Notes: generated by a model from the letters alone, not told the origin. 64,000 nt of DNA from Actinacidiphila cocklensis (GCF_907177275.1 NZ_CAJSLV010000103.1:186001-250000), one strand, 5' to 3'; counted from the stretch's first letter, positions 40,828-50,741 are shown. Numbers and translations are program-made.

Positions 40828-42009
40828 CGTCGCCTCCACAGGCTGTGGACAGCCGATGCGCAGGCTCCGACCCACCGCTTCCTCGCGCGCGCCTCGCCCC
40901 GCCGTGCCACCACGTCTGACGTCCGAAAGACCATGCTGCCACGTGGACGCGCGCAAGGAGGCGCATGAGTGCTCCCTGGTGCGCCGGTTCGTGCGCCCGA
41001 CGCCTGCCGGCCAGAGCGAGGCGGACGCCGATCGGTACAAATTTGCGCGAACGCGCAACGGATCAGCGACGGAAAAACGCCGGCCGGCACCCGCCGGAGG
41101 TGCGTATTCGGGGCGTTGCGGACAGCGACGACACCCGGAAGTCGCCGCCCGGCCGAAACGTCGGGTTCGCGCCAAAGTTTTGCCGCGGCAGCGGCACATG
41201 CCGGGGGTGATATGCCGGGTAACCGAGGCCGTTTCCTGCGATCGTTTTCCGCCGCCGATCTTCGTCCGGGACGCCGCCGATCACGCTCGCACAGATCGCC
41301 GACACGCCCGCGTCGCGACCCGGAGCAACCGCGGACAGCCCGCGCGACTACCGCGCGTGGCCGCCGCGGGGCACGCTCAGTACCGCCAACCGCCGTGCGC
41401 GGCGGGCGGATCGAGGCCGCAGCACCCGGGAAGGTGGGTGGCCCGCGCACGACACACGGCCCGGGAAGCGACTCAACGCCCCCCGGGCCGGTCCGCCACC
41501 CGCGGGGATTGTGGCAGCGGAACTCGCTGGCCCGCCGCACCCCGCCATAGCCGCCTGACGGAAGCACGGGCCGACCCACGACTCACCATGCAACCGCCCG
41601 CAGCCGATTCGGCACAGAGCGCACAGGCGGGCGCACGGCCACATATACCGGGAGCACGCGCCGCCTGTCGCGAACAGCCCTCCGCCGCAGCCGAGTCGGG
41701 CACCGCCGGCGGCGAATCACCGGATGCGCACCAGATGGTCGCCCGGAGCACTTTCCACGCCACGGACGCGTTCGGGTAAGGGGCTGGATTCGCGCCATCC
41801 GACACCAGACCCTTAACGGTCGGGAGGCGGCGAACTACGCTGGGTGCATCCGGTTCGCACCCGTACGTGCGGCTCGGACATCCGGCACAGGAACCGCGCT
41901 CGCCGCCAACAGGCCCCCGCGGTGGCTGAATCGGACTCAAGGGGAGGGACACCCCCACGACAGACCAGGCCCGCCGGCCTGCCCCAGCGGCATCACGAGG
42001 TGAACCGCA
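40828..42009. other. Long intergenic region between AsnB-like and NsdA-like genes
   Basis: Almost 1.2 kb between divergent genes with no convincing coding sequence in any frame. A 16-base palindrome TTGCGCGAACGCGCAA with two central bases unpaired lies at 41043-41058, a possible operator for the asparagine-synthase-like gene. A promoter for the regulator lies at 41813-41841. The rest shows nothing I recognise. Confidence 0.5.
41813..41841 (+). promoter_or_regulatory. Candidate promoter of the NsdA/NsdB-like gene
   Basis: TTAACG (41813-41818) and TACGCT (41836-41841) with a 17-base spacer resemble a vegetative HrdB promoter, leaving a leader of about 160 bases before the GTG at 42010. Confidence 0.4.
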
Positions 42010-43425
42010 GTGAACAGAGAACACCGCGGGCCGAACGAGAAACTCGGCACCCTTCTCGGTCTGGCCGGCATCAGCAACGCCGGACTCGCCCGCCGGGTCA
42101 ACGACCTGGGCGCGCAACGCGGTCTGACGCTGCGTTATGACAAGACGTCGGTCGCCCGATGGGTCGCCAAGGGCATGGTGCCGCAGGGCGCCGCGCCGCA
42201 CCTGATCGCGGCCGCGATCGGCAGCAAGCTCGGCCGCCCGGTGCCGCTGCACGAGATAGGGCTCGCCGACGCCGATCCGGCGCCGGAGGTGGGCCTCGCC
42301 TTCCCGCGCGACGTCGGCGAGGCGGTGAAATCGGCCACCGATCTGTGGCGGCTGGACCTCGCGGGCCGCCGCGGACCCGGAGGCGCCGGAATCTGGCAGA
42401 GTTTGGCCGGATCCTTCGCAGTGAGCGCTTACGTGACCCCCGCGTCGCGCTGGCTGATCACTCCGGCGGACGCCACGGTCGCCAGGGACGCACCCGCGCC
42501 CGGCATGGCGCACGTCGGGCACACCGATGTCTCCAAGCTCCGCGAGGCCGCGGAGGACGCCCGCCGCTGGGACTCCAAGTACGGCGGCGGCGACTGGCGT
42601 TCCGGCATGGTGCCGGAGTGCCTGCGGGTCGAGGCGGCGCCGCTGCTGCTCGGCTCGTACAGCGACGACGTCGGCCGCGCGCTCTTCGGCGCCACGGCCG
42701 AACTGACCCGGCTGGCCGGGTGGATGGCCTTCGACACCGGCCAGCAGGAGGCCGCACAGCGCTACTACATCCAGGCGCTGCGGCTGGCCCGCGCCGCCGC
42801 GGACGTGCCGCTCGGCGGGTACGTCCTCGCGTCGATGTCGCTGCAGGCCACCTACCGCAACTTCGCCGACGAGGGCGTCGACCTCGCACAGGCCGCCCTG
42901 GAGCGCAACCGGGGCCTGGCGACCGCCCGCACGATGAGCTTCTTCCACCTCGTCGAGGCCCGCGCCCACGCCAAGGCCGGCGAGGCGGCGGCCTGCGGGG
43001 CCTCGCTCGCCGCGGCCGAGGCGCTGCTGGAACGGGCCAGGGAGGGCGACACGGACCCGAGCTGGCTCGGCTTCTACTCCTACGACCGGCTCGCCGCCGA
43101 CGCCGCCGAGTGCTACCGCGACCTGCGCATACCGCGGCAGGTGCAACGATTCACCGAACAGGCGTTGGCACGGCCGACGGAGGAGTTCGTGCGGTCGCAC
43201 GGGCTGCGGCTGGTCGTGTCGGCCGTCGCCGAGCTGGAGTCGGGCAATCTCGACGCCGCGTGCGCCGCGGGCGTGAAGGCCGTCGAGGTCGCCGGCCGCA
43301 TCTCCTCGGCCCGCACCACGGAGTACGTCCGCGATCTGCTGCACAGGCTGGAGCCGTACGCGCACGAGCCGCGCGTGCTCGACCTCCGCGAACGGGCTCG
43401 CCCTCTCCTGGCCTCCCCCGCATAA
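42010..43425 (+). CDS. HTH/TPR regulator of NsdA/NsdB type
   Basis: 471 residues from GTG 42010, with GAGG 9 bases upstream. The N-terminus ISNAGLARRVNDLGAQRGLTLRYDKTSVARWVAKGMVPQGAAPHLIAAAIGSKLGRPVPLHEIGL is the HTH typical of Streptomyces NsdA/NsdB, and the rest is a helical repeat region with LARAAADVPLGGYVLASMSLQATYRNFADEGVDLAQAAL. Such proteins repress morphological differentiation and antibiotic production in S. coelicolor. The gene is part of a conserved streptomycete locus with the asparagine-synthase-like, lhgO, trmB and prsW genes. Confidence 0.88.
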   Translation: MNREHRGPNEKLGTLLGLAGISNAGLARRVNDLGAQRGLTLRYDKTSVARWVAKGMVPQGAAPHLIAAAIGSKLGRPVPLHEIGLADADPAPEVGLAFPRDVGEAVKSATDLWRLDLAGRRGPGGAGIWQSLAGSFAVSAYVTPASRWLITPADATVARDAPAPGMAHVGHTDVSKLREAAEDARRWDSKYGGGDWRSGMVPECLRVEAAPLLLGSYSDDVGRALFGATAELTRLAGWMAFDTGQQEAAQRYYIQALRLARAAADVPLGGYVLASMSLQATYRNFADEGVDLAQAALERNRGLATARTMSFFHLVEARAHAKAGEAAACGASLAAAEALLERAREGDTDPSWLGFYSYDRLAADAAECYRDLRIPRQVQRFTEQALARPTEEFVRSHGLRLVVSAVAELESGNLDAACAAGVKAVEVAGRISSARTTEYVRDLLHRLEPYAHEPRVLDLRERARPLLASPA

Positions 43426-43470
43426 GGGTGCGCCCTTCCCCCGCGTAAGGGTGCGCTCTTCCCCCGGCCA
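43418..43470 (+). repeat. Short tandem repeat at the regulator gene end
   Basis: CCCCCGCATAAGGGTGCGCC at the stop codon is repeated about 22 bases later as CCCCCGCGTAAGGGTGCGCT. The first copy includes the TAA stop of the regulator. Its function is unknown; it may be a small duplication. Confidence 0.6.
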
Positions 43471-43548
43471 CGGGGGTGTGCGGCTCCCCTTGCGCAGGGG
43501 CGCTTTCCCGCGGGCCGCGGCGGCTCGGGCGGTGCCCCGCAGCGGGTG

Positions 43549-43589
43549 CTTTCAGGGGCGCCTGGGGTCCCCCCACGCGCCCCTGAAAG
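43549..43589. terminator. Strong hairpin terminator
   Basis: A perfect 13-bp stem, CTTTCAGGGGCGC at 43549-43561 and GCGCCCCTGAAAG at 43577-43589, 15-base loop. It follows the regulator gene and precedes lhgO. TTTCAGGGGCGC-type hairpins recur in many Streptomyces intergenic regions. Confidence 0.75.
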
Positions 43590-43713
43590 GGGCCGGCGGT
43601 CCGTCGCAGCACGACGGCAAGTGGGTTGCTCTATGGCGCCGCCGTACGCAGACTCACCCCCGCCGGAGGCGCACCGCGTAAGTTGATCACGAGCACCCGG
43701 GAGGAGGTCCGCC

Positions 43714-44961
43714 ATGCCCGCGGCCAGGACCGAGCACACCGTGAACGACCGAACCGTGTACGACGTCGTCATCGTCGGCGCCGGAATCGTCGGGCTCTCG
43801 ACCGCCTACGCCCTGGTGCGGGCGGCGCCCGCGTTACGTGTCGCGGTGGTCGAGAAGGAGGCGGGACCCGGACGGCATCAGACCGGGCGGAACAGCGGGG
43901 TGATCCACAGCGGTATCTACTACCGCCCGGGCTCGCTCAAGGCCCGCTACGCGCTGGCCGGTTGCGCCGAGACGCCGGAGTTCTGCGCCGACCACAACAT
44001 CCCGTACGAGGTCACCGGCAAGCTCATCGTGGCCACCGAGCAGGCGGAACTGCCCCGGCTGCACGCGCTCGTCCAGCGCGGGCGGGAACACGGCATCCCG
44101 GTCAAGGAGTTGGGGCCGATCCAGATCGCCGAGCACGAGCCCGCGGTCGCCGGGCTCGCGGCGATCCACGTCGGCTCCACCGGCATCTGCGACTTCCGCG
44201 CGGTCGCCGCCGCCCTGGCCGGACTCGCGGCGGACGCGGGCTGCTCGATCCGCTACGGCGTGCGGGTCACCGCGATCGGGCGGGCCGCGGACGGCACGGT
44301 CACCGTCACCGCGGAAGGCGGCACCGCCCGGCCCGCCCTGCGCGCCAAGGTGCTGGTCAATTGCGCGGGTCTGCACAGCGACCGCATCGCACGGCTCGCG
44401 GGCGACGACCCCGGGCTGCGTATCGTGCCCTTCCGCGGCGAGTTCTACGAGCTGGTGCCGGGCCGCCGCGGGCTGGTGCGCGGCCTGGTCTACCCCGTCC
44501 CCGACCCCGACTTCCCCTTCCTCGGCGTCCACCTCACCCGCGACGTCCACGGCGGTGTCCACCTCGGCCCGAACGCGGTGCCCGCGCTGGCCAGGGAGGG
44601 GTACGGCCGCTGGACCGTGCGCCCGCGCGACCTGGCGGGCACCGCCGCGTACCCCGGGACCTGGCGGATCGCCCGCAGGCACTGGCGGCAGGAGGCAGGC
44701 GAGGTGCTGCGGTCGGTGTCGAAGCGGGCCTTCACCGCGAACGCCAGGCGCCTGCTGCCGGCGCTGCGGCCCGCGGACCTGCGCCCGGCCCCCGCGGGCG
44801 TCCGCGCCCAGGCCGTGCTGCCCGACGGCACCCTCGTGGACGACTTCCGCTTCGCCGGCTCGCCCCCGTTCGTGCACGTGCTGAACGCGCCCTCCCCCGC
44901 CGCGACCGCCGCCCTGCCGATCGGCCGCGAGGTGGCCGGGCGGGTGCTGGCGGCGCTGTGA
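43714..44961 (+). CDS. lhgO: L-2-hydroxyglutarate oxidase
   Basis: 415 residues; GGGAGGAGG lies 8 bases before the ATG. YDVVIVGAGIVGLSTAYAL is the FAD-binding GxGxxG, and HQTGRNSGVIHSGIYYRPGSLKARYA is the diagnostic LhgO segment. VNCAGLHSDRIA, PFRGEFYEL and the C-terminal FVHVLNAPSPAATAALPIG complete the family pattern. It is an FAD-dependent oxidase or dehydrogenase that converts L-2-hydroxyglutarate to 2-oxoglutarate, removing a metabolic by-product. It is followed 77 bases later by trmB on the same strand. Confidence 0.93.
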   Translation: MPAARTEHTVNDRTVYDVVIVGAGIVGLSTAYALVRAAPALRVAVVEKEAGPGRHQTGRNSGVIHSGIYYRPGSLKARYALAGCAETPEFCADHNIPYEVTGKLIVATEQAELPRLHALVQRGREHGIPVKELGPIQIAEHEPAVAGLAAIHVGSTGICDFRAVAAALAGLAADAGCSIRYGVRVTAIGRAADGTVTVTAEGGTARPALRAKVLVNCAGLHSDRIARLAGDDPGLRIVPFRGEFYELVPGRRGLVRGLVYPVPDPDFPFLGVHLTRDVHGGVHLGPNAVPALAREGYGRWTVRPRDLAGTAAYPGTWRIARRHWRQEAGEVLRSVSKRAFTANARRLLPALRPADLRPAPAGVRAQAVLPDGTLVDDFRFAGSPPFVHVLNAPSPAATAALPIGREVAGRVLAAL

Positions 44962-45022
44962 CCTGCGGCGGGCCACCGGCGTCCGCCGGCAGGACCAGCC
45001 CCGTAGGACCGGAGCCTTCCCG

Positions 45023-45028
45023 TAGAAT
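45023..45028 (+). promoter_or_regulatory. -10 element of trmB
   Basis: TAGAAT fits the actinomycete TAnnnT -10 consensus and lies 10 bases before the GTG, implying a leaderless or nearly leaderless transcript. No good -35 box is visible. Confidence 0.5.
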
Positions 45029-45038
45029 CGGACGCACT

Positions 45039-45809
45039 GTGTCCATCTCACCCCTCACCCCCACCGCCCACGCCCCCGCCGTGCCCGGCGCCCGCTTCCC
45101 CGACGGGCCGGCCGCCGACCCGGCCGGTTCGCGCGGCGAGCACCGCATCCGCTCCTTCCACGCCCGGCGCGGCCGTGTCACGCAGGCGCAGGCGGCCGCG
45201 ATCGACCGGCACTGGGAGACGTGGGGCGTCGAGCTGGACGGCAGCCCGCTGGATCTGGCCGCGCTCTACGGTTCCGCGCGGATGCCGGTCGTGCTGGAGA
45301 TCGGCTTCGGGATGGGCGACGCGACCGCCGCGATGGCCGCCGCCGACCCGGCGACCGGCATCCTGGCCGTCGACGTCCACACCCCGGGCCAGGGCAACCT
45401 GCTGGCGCTCGCGGACCGCGCGGGCCTGACCAACGTACGGGTGGCCAACGGCGACGCCATCGTGCTGCTGCGCGACATGCTGCCGCCCGCGTCGCTGTCC
45501 GGGCTGCGGGTGTACTTCCCCGATCCCTGGCCCAAGGCCAAGCACCACAAGCGCCGGCTGATCCAGCCGTCCTTCCTGGCCCTGGTCGCACCGCTGCTGC
45601 GGCCCGGCGCCGTCGTGCACTGCGCGACGGACTGGGAGCCGTACGCCGAGCAGATGCTCGACGTGCTGAGCGCCACCCCGGAGCTGGCCAACGCCCACCC
45701 GGCGGCGGGTTTCGCGCCGCGGCCCGATTTCCGGCCGATGACGAAGTTCGAGCGCCAAGGCCTCGCCAAGGGGCACGTGGTAAGGGACCTGCTCTTCACC
45801 CGGGTCTGA
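45039..45809 (+). CDS. trmB: tRNA (guanine-N7-)-methyltransferase
   Basis: 256 residues from GTG 45039. VLEIGFGMGDATAAMA is the S-adenosylmethionine motif I, VDVHTPG and NGDAIVLL follow, and the diagnostic RVYFPDPWPKAKHHKRRLIQPSFL is intact. It methylates G46 in the tRNA variable loop. The first 40 residues are Ala/Pro-rich and not conserved. The enzyme is housekeeping. Confidence 0.96.
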   Translation: MSISPLTPTAHAPAVPGARFPDGPAADPAGSRGEHRIRSFHARRGRVTQAQAAAIDRHWETWGVELDGSPLDLAALYGSARMPVVLEIGFGMGDATAAMAAADPATGILAVDVHTPGQGNLLALADRAGLTNVRVANGDAIVLLRDMLPPASLSGLRVYFPDPWPKAKHHKRRLIQPSFLALVAPLLRPGAVVHCATDWEPYAEQMLDVLSATPELANAHPAAGFAPRPDFRPMTKFERQGLAKGHVVRDLLFTRV

Positions 45810-45903
45810 GGGGGCACGCGCGCACCCGCGCACGCCCCCGGCGTGGGCGGCAGCACACGTATCCACCTCCCCCATACCCTCGCGGAGCAGGGCAGTCGCC
45901 CCG

Positions 45904-45909
45904 TACTGT
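45904..45909 (+). promoter_or_regulatory. -10 element of the PrsW-family gene
   Basis: TACTGT, 6 bases before the GTG at 45916, fits the TAnnnT consensus and predicts a leaderless mRNA; there is no Shine-Dalgarno sequence. Confidence 0.45.
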
Positions 45910-45915
45910 CGACAG

Positions 45916-47298
45916 GTGGCCACGTACTCGTACTCGTCCTCACCCGAGCCCGGCTCCCCGCCCGAGGGTCGCCGGTCCGACGAGCAGATGTACGTACCGG
46001 TGGCCCCCGCCTCCTGGCACTACGCCCCGCGGCGGCCGTTCTGGGAGAGCCGGGCGGTGCGCACCGGTGCGCTGTTCACCGCGCTCGCGGTGTGCGGAGT
46101 CGTCATCCTGGCACTGGTGCGCAAGCACATAGGCACCGAGCCGTTCCTGGTCGGGCTCGCGCTCGCGGTGCTGCCGGTGCCGCTGCTCGTGTGGGCCTTC
46201 CTGTGGCTGGACCGGGTCGCCCCCAGCCCCTGGCAGAATGTCGTGTTCGCCTTCTCCTGGGGGGCGTGCGCCGCCACCCTCGTCGCGCTCTTCGCCAACG
46301 AGTACGGCGCCAAGCTGCTGGCCACGACGCTGTCCGCGAGCCAGACCCAGTCCGACCGGTGGGGTGCGACCTTCGTGGCGCCGCTGGTCGAGGAGACCGC
46401 CAAGGGCACCGCGATCCTGCTGCTCTTCCTCTACCGCCGCCGGCACATCGAGTCGCTGCTCGACGGCATCGTGCTCAGCGGCCTGGTCGCCACCGGCTTC
46501 GCCTTCACCGAGAACATCCTCTACCTCGGGTCGGCCTTCGGCGAGGACAAGGCGGTGGGCGCCGGCGTCCTGGACTCCACCACCGCGGCGACGTTCTTCG
46601 TCCGGGTGCTGATGACGCCGTTCGCGCACCCGCTGTTCACCTCGATGACCGGGCTGGGCTTCGCCATCGCGGCCACCACCCGCCCGGGGCGCCCCTGGCG
46701 GTGGATCGCGCCGGTCGGCGGCTGGCTGCTCGCGATGGTGCTGCACGGCTCGTGGAACGGCTCCTCGCAGCTGTCCCCCGTCGGCTTCCTCACCGTCTAC
46801 GTCGCCGTGATGATCCCGGTCTTCGGCCTGGTCGTCTGGCTCGCCTTCTGGGCGCGGGCCGGCGAACTGCGCACCATCCGCACCCACCTGGCCGCCTACG
46901 CCGCCGCCGGCTGGCTCCACCCGCGCGAGCCCGTCGCGCTCGGCTCGATGCAGACCAGGGCCGACGCCCGCGACACCGCCCGCCGTTACCACGGCGACGC
47001 CGGCGCCCGCGCGGTGCGCGACTACACCGGCTACGCCACCCACCTCGCCTTCCTGCGGTCCGCCGCGACCCGCGGCCTGGCACCGCCGGACTTCGCGGCG
47101 CGCGAGTCGGAACTGCTCCACCACCTCTGGCGGGACCGCGCGTTGGCCCAGCCCGCCCTCCTCCAGTCCGCCCCCCTCCCCTGGCCCCCGCCCGTCCCCG
47201 GCCCGCGCCCGTACCCCTACTGGTCCCAGTACGCCCCCGCCCCCTACGCTCCCGCGCCGGCCCCCTCGTACGGGCCACCCGGCCCGAAGCACCTCTAG
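45916..47298 (+). CDS. PrsW-family intramembrane metalloprotease
   Basis: 460 residues with about eight hydrophobic segments. PLVEETAKGTAIL gives the EExxK motif, GFAFTENILYLG the FAFTEN motif, and TPFAHPLFTSMTG and VLHGSWNGS the conserved histidines, together the PrsW active-site set. Members cleave anti-sigma factors or other membrane proteins. The C-terminal 130 residues are soluble, ending in a Pro/Tyr-rich tail. The substrate is not evident. Confidence 0.92.
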   Translation: MATYSYSSSPEPGSPPEGRRSDEQMYVPVAPASWHYAPRRPFWESRAVRTGALFTALAVCGVVILALVRKHIGTEPFLVGLALAVLPVPLLVWAFLWLDRVAPSPWQNVVFAFSWGACAATLVALFANEYGAKLLATTLSASQTQSDRWGATFVAPLVEETAKGTAILLLFLYRRRHIESLLDGIVLSGLVATGFAFTENILYLGSAFGEDKAVGAGVLDSTTAATFFVRVLMTPFAHPLFTSMTGLGFAIAATTRPGRPWRWIAPVGGWLLAMVLHGSWNGSSQLSPVGFLTVYVAVMIPVFGLVVWLAFWARAGELRTIRTHLAAYAAAGWLHPREPVALGSMQTRADARDTARRYHGDAGARAVRDYTGYATHLAFLRSAATRGLAPPDFAARESELLHHLWRDRALAQPALLQSAPLPWPPPVPGPRPYPYWSQYAPAPYAPAPAPSYGPPGPKHL

Positions 47299-47427
47299 GG
47301 TCTGTGCCGCCTGCCGCCTGCGCCGCCCCGGCGCGGGGTTTTCCGTACCGCTCGCCTGGGCGCCCCGCGGGTGTCGGTGACTGCTGCTACATATGAGGCT
47401 GGACCTTTGCAGTACAGGGGGGCTTCG

Positions 47428-50400
47428 ATGGCGGACGTCATGCGCAGTGACGGGCTCGGGGAGCCGGTGACCGGGCTCTACGAGGAGTTGATCACCCGGC
47501 GGCTGGCCGAGCGGATCCAGCAACTCGACGCCGACGGGCTGCTGGCGATCGACGAGCAGGTGGGGGCGGAGTCCTCGCCGCATGTCCTGGCGCGGCACGT
47601 CGGCGCAACGGTCAGGCGCGTGCTGCAGGACCTCGCTCCGGCCGAGCAGGTGGCCGCGGCCAACCAGATCCTCACCTCGATCGGCACTCTGCAGGGTGCC
47701 AGGGAGTGGATCAGCATGGTGGTGGAAGGCCCCCGCCAGCTGATGGCCATCGCCGAGCAGAAGGCCCCGGGCGTGTACGAGGTCCACCGCCCGGTGACGC
47801 CGCTGTCCGAGACCGCGCTGATCACCAACTCCCCTGAGGACCCCAACCTCGGCTTCGAGTTGCGCGCGGAGCTGGCGACCGCCGACAGCATCGACCTGCT
47901 CTGCGCGTTCGTGAAGTGGCACGGCCTGCGGGTACTGGAGCAGCCGCTGAAGGCCGCGCGCGAGCGGGGCGCCAGGATCAGGGTCATCACCACGACGTAC
48001 ATCGGCGCCACCGAACGCCGGGCGCTGGACCGCCTGGTGCGGGACTTCGGCGCCGAGGTGAAGGTCAACTACGAGACGAGGTCGACCCGCCTCCACGCGA
48101 AGGCCTGGCTCTTCCGGCGCAGGACGGGGTACGACACGGCGTACGTCGGCAGCTCCAACCTGTCCAGGGCGGCCCTGCTCGACGGCCTGGAGTGGAACGT
48201 ACGGCTGTCGTCGGTGGCCACCCCCGCGGTGATGCGGAAGTTCGAGGCCACGTTCGACTCGTACTGGAGCGAACCGGCCTTCGAGTCCTACGACCCGGAC
48301 CACGACGGCGACCGCCTCGCGCAGGCGCTCTCCGCGGCGGGCGGCGGCGCGGCGGGCGGCAGGTCCCGGCTGACCCTCTCCGGCCTCGACGTCCGGCCGT
48401 ATCCCTACCAGCGGGACATGCTGGAGCGCCTGGACGTCGAGCGCGAGGTACACGACCGGCACCGCAATCTGCTGGTCGCGGCGACCGGCACCGGCAAGAC
48501 GGTCATGGCCGCCCTCGACTACCGCTCGCTGCGGCACAAGCTCGGCCGGGACCTGCGACTGCTCTTCGTGGCCCACCGCCGGGAGATCCTGGAGCAGTCG
48601 CTGCGCACCTACCAGGAGGTGGTCGGGGACGCCGACCTCGGCGAGGCGCTGCACTCCGGTGACATCCCCGCGAGTTGGACGCATGTCTTCGCCAGTGTCC
48701 AGTCGCTCAACGCCGAGCGGCTGCAGCGGCTCGACCCCCGGCATTTCGACGTCGTCGTGATCGACGAGTTCCACCACGCCACCGCGAGGACCTACCGCAG
48801 GATCATCGAGCACTTCGAGCCGATCGAGCTGCTCGGCCTCACCGCCACCCCCGAGCGGCTGGAAGGCCGCAGTGTCCAGGACGAGTTCTTCGACGGCAGG
48901 ATCGCCGCCGAGATGCGGCTGTGGGAAGCGCTGGACAACGACCTGCTCAGCCCGTTCCACTACTTCGGCATCACCGACAGCACGGACCTGACCGGGGTCG
49001 CCTGGCGGCGCAGCTCCCAGGGATACGACCCGAAGGAGCTGAGCCGGCTCCTCACCGGCGACACCGCCCGTGCCCGGCTGATCCTCCGGGCCGTCAACGA
49101 CAAGATCGCCGACCCCGGTTCGATGCGCGCGCTCGGCTTCTGCGTCTCCGTCGAGCACGCCCGCTACATGGCCGCGTGTTTCCGGGAGGCGAATGTGGCG
49201 GCCGTCGCCCTCTCCGGCGACACACCGAAGGAAGAACGCAGAGCCGCGCTTGCCGGCCTCGCGTCCGGCCGGCTCCAGGTGATCTTCTCCGTCGACCTGC
49301 TCAACGAGGGGCTGGACATCCCCGACGTCGACACCCTGCTCCTGCTGCGCCCGACATCCAGCGCCACGGTCTTCCTCCAGCAGCTGGGCCGCGGACTGCG
49401 CCGCACCGAGAGCAAGGCGGTGCTCACCGTCCTGGACTTCATCGGCCGGCACCGCGCCGACTTCCGCTTCGAGGAGATCTTCGGCGCCCTCACCGACCTC
49501 CGCAGGAACCGCCTCGCCGACAGCGTGGAACAGGACTTCCCGCAGCTGCCGTCGGGGTGCCAGATCATCCTCGAACGCAAGGCCAAGGAACGCGTCCTCA
49601 AGAACATCCGCGACCGGATCGGCGTCAACGCCCCGCAACTCGCCCGGGAGATCGCCCGGTACGCCCGCCCCGCGCTCGCCGACTACCTGAAGGAGAGCGG
49701 CCGCGACATCAAGCAGATCTACCGCGGCGGCAACTCCTGGACCGCCCTTCTGCGCCGCGCCGCGCTGCTCCCCGGCGACGCACCGCCCGGCGAGGACAGA
49801 CTCCTGCGGCGGACCCCCGCCTTCCACCACGTCGACGATCCGGTACGGATCGACGCCTACTCCCGGCTGCTCGCCGACGACGCCCCGGCCTACGACGCCC
49901 TCGGACCGCAACTCCAGGCCTACGCCCGGATGCTGGTCTTCTCGCTGTGGCCCGGCGGCGGCTCCTTCACCGGATACGCCGCGGCCCTGCGCTCGTTGGC
50001 CGCACAGCGGGCCTTCCGCGACGAGGTGCGGCAGATCCTCGCGTACAACCTCGACCGCACCGAGCACGTCCCCGTCCCGCTGCTCGGCGACCACGCGGGC
50101 CTTCCGCTGACCGTGCACGGCTCCTACAACCGCGAGGAGATCCTGACCGCCCTCGGGCAGACCGCGATCGGCGGCTACGCACCGGACACGTTCCAGGAGG
50201 GCGCTCGCTGGTGCCCGGACATCGCGACCGACGCGCTGTTCGTCACGCTGGAGAAGGACGCCAGGGACTTCTCCCCGCAGACCCGGTACCGCGACTACGC
50301 GATGAGCGAGACGCGGTTCCACTGGGAGAGCCAGGGCCGTACGTCCGACACGTCGAAGACCGGCGTCCGCTACCGCACCCATGCCGATCGCGGCACCCAC

Positions 50401-50580
50401 ATCCTGCTGTTCGTCCGCCGTTTCAAACGCACGGACATCGGCGGCCCCCAGCCCTGGATGCTGCTCGGCCCGGCGCAGTTCGTCGAGTCCCGCGGCAGCA
50501 GGCCCATGGGCATCGTCTGGGACCTCCGGTTCCGGATGCCGGCCGACGTCTGGACGTACTCCGCGATCGCGGCGGGCTGA
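47428..50580 (+). CDS. PLD-nuclease/DEAD-helicase/DUF3427 protein
   Basis: 1050 residues from ATG 47428, with a run of G 6-11 bases upstream. Residues 120-290 hold a phospholipase-D-like nuclease with RLHAKAWLFRRRTGYDTAYVGSSNLSRAAL (HxK...GSSN). An SF2 helicase follows: ATGTGKTVMA, IDEFHHA, LTATPERLEG, SVDLLNEGLDIPDVD and QQLGRGLRR. The C-terminal 400 residues are DUF3427, ending RFRMPADVWTYS. This architecture is usually solitary and suspected to defend against foreign DNA. It is outside the tRNA-Thr element and between housekeeping genes, so it may be a fixed chromosomal defence gene. Confidence 0.9.
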   Translation: MADVMRSDGLGEPVTGLYEELITRRLAERIQQLDADGLLAIDEQVGAESSPHVLARHVGATVRRVLQDLAPAEQVAAANQILTSIGTLQGAREWISMVVEGPRQLMAIAEQKAPGVYEVHRPVTPLSETALITNSPEDPNLGFELRAELATADSIDLLCAFVKWHGLRVLEQPLKAARERGARIRVITTTYIGATERRALDRLVRDFGAEVKVNYETRSTRLHAKAWLFRRRTGYDTAYVGSSNLSRAALLDGLEWNVRLSSVATPAVMRKFEATFDSYWSEPAFESYDPDHDGDRLAQALSAAGGGAAGGRSRLTLSGLDVRPYPYQRDMLERLDVEREVHDRHRNLLVAATGTGKTVMAALDYRSLRHKLGRDLRLLFVAHRREILEQSLRTYQEVVGDADLGEALHSGDIPASWTHVFASVQSLNAERLQRLDPRHFDVVVIDEFHHATARTYRRIIEHFEPIELLGLTATPERLEGRSVQDEFFDGRIAAEMRLWEALDNDLLSPFHYFGITDSTDLTGVAWRRSSQGYDPKELSRLLTGDTARARLILRAVNDKIADPGSMRALGFCVSVEHARYMAACFREANVAAVALSGDTPKEERRAALAGLASGRLQVIFSVDLLNEGLDIPDVDTLLLLRPTSSATVFLQQLGRGLRRTESKAVLTVLDFIGRHRADFRFEEIFGALTDLRRNRLADSVEQDFPQLPSGCQIILERKAKERVLKNIRDRIGVNAPQLAREIARYARPALADYLKESGRDIKQIYRGGNSWTALLRRAALLPGDAPPGEDRLLRRTPAFHHVDDPVRIDAYSRLLADDAPAYDALGPQLQAYARMLVFSLWPGGGSFTGYAAALRSLAAQRAFRDEVRQILAYNLDRTEHVPVPLLGDHAGLPLTVHGSYNREEILTALGQTAIGGYAPDTFQEGARWCPDIATDALFVTLEKDARDFSPQTRYRDYAMSETRFHWESQGRTSDTSKTGVRYRTHADRGTHILLFVRRFKRTDIGGPQPWMLLGPAQFVESRGSRPMGIVWDLRFRMPADVWTYSAIAAG

Positions 50581-50741
50581 GCCGCCGTACCGGTGACTCA
50601 CCGGACCGGGTGGCGCGATGTCCGCGTTCACCTGGTTTGCGGTGGTTGATTTCCTCGACGGATTCGACCTGGAAAACGCGTGACACCCCTGTAACACTCG
50701 GTATCTGACGGGTCGACAGCAAACCCACGGGGGCGCCGACA

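Noticed and set aside
43418..43470. A minisatellite or CRISPR-like repeat
   Set aside because: Only two clear copies of about 22 bases; better described as a small duplication at a gene end.
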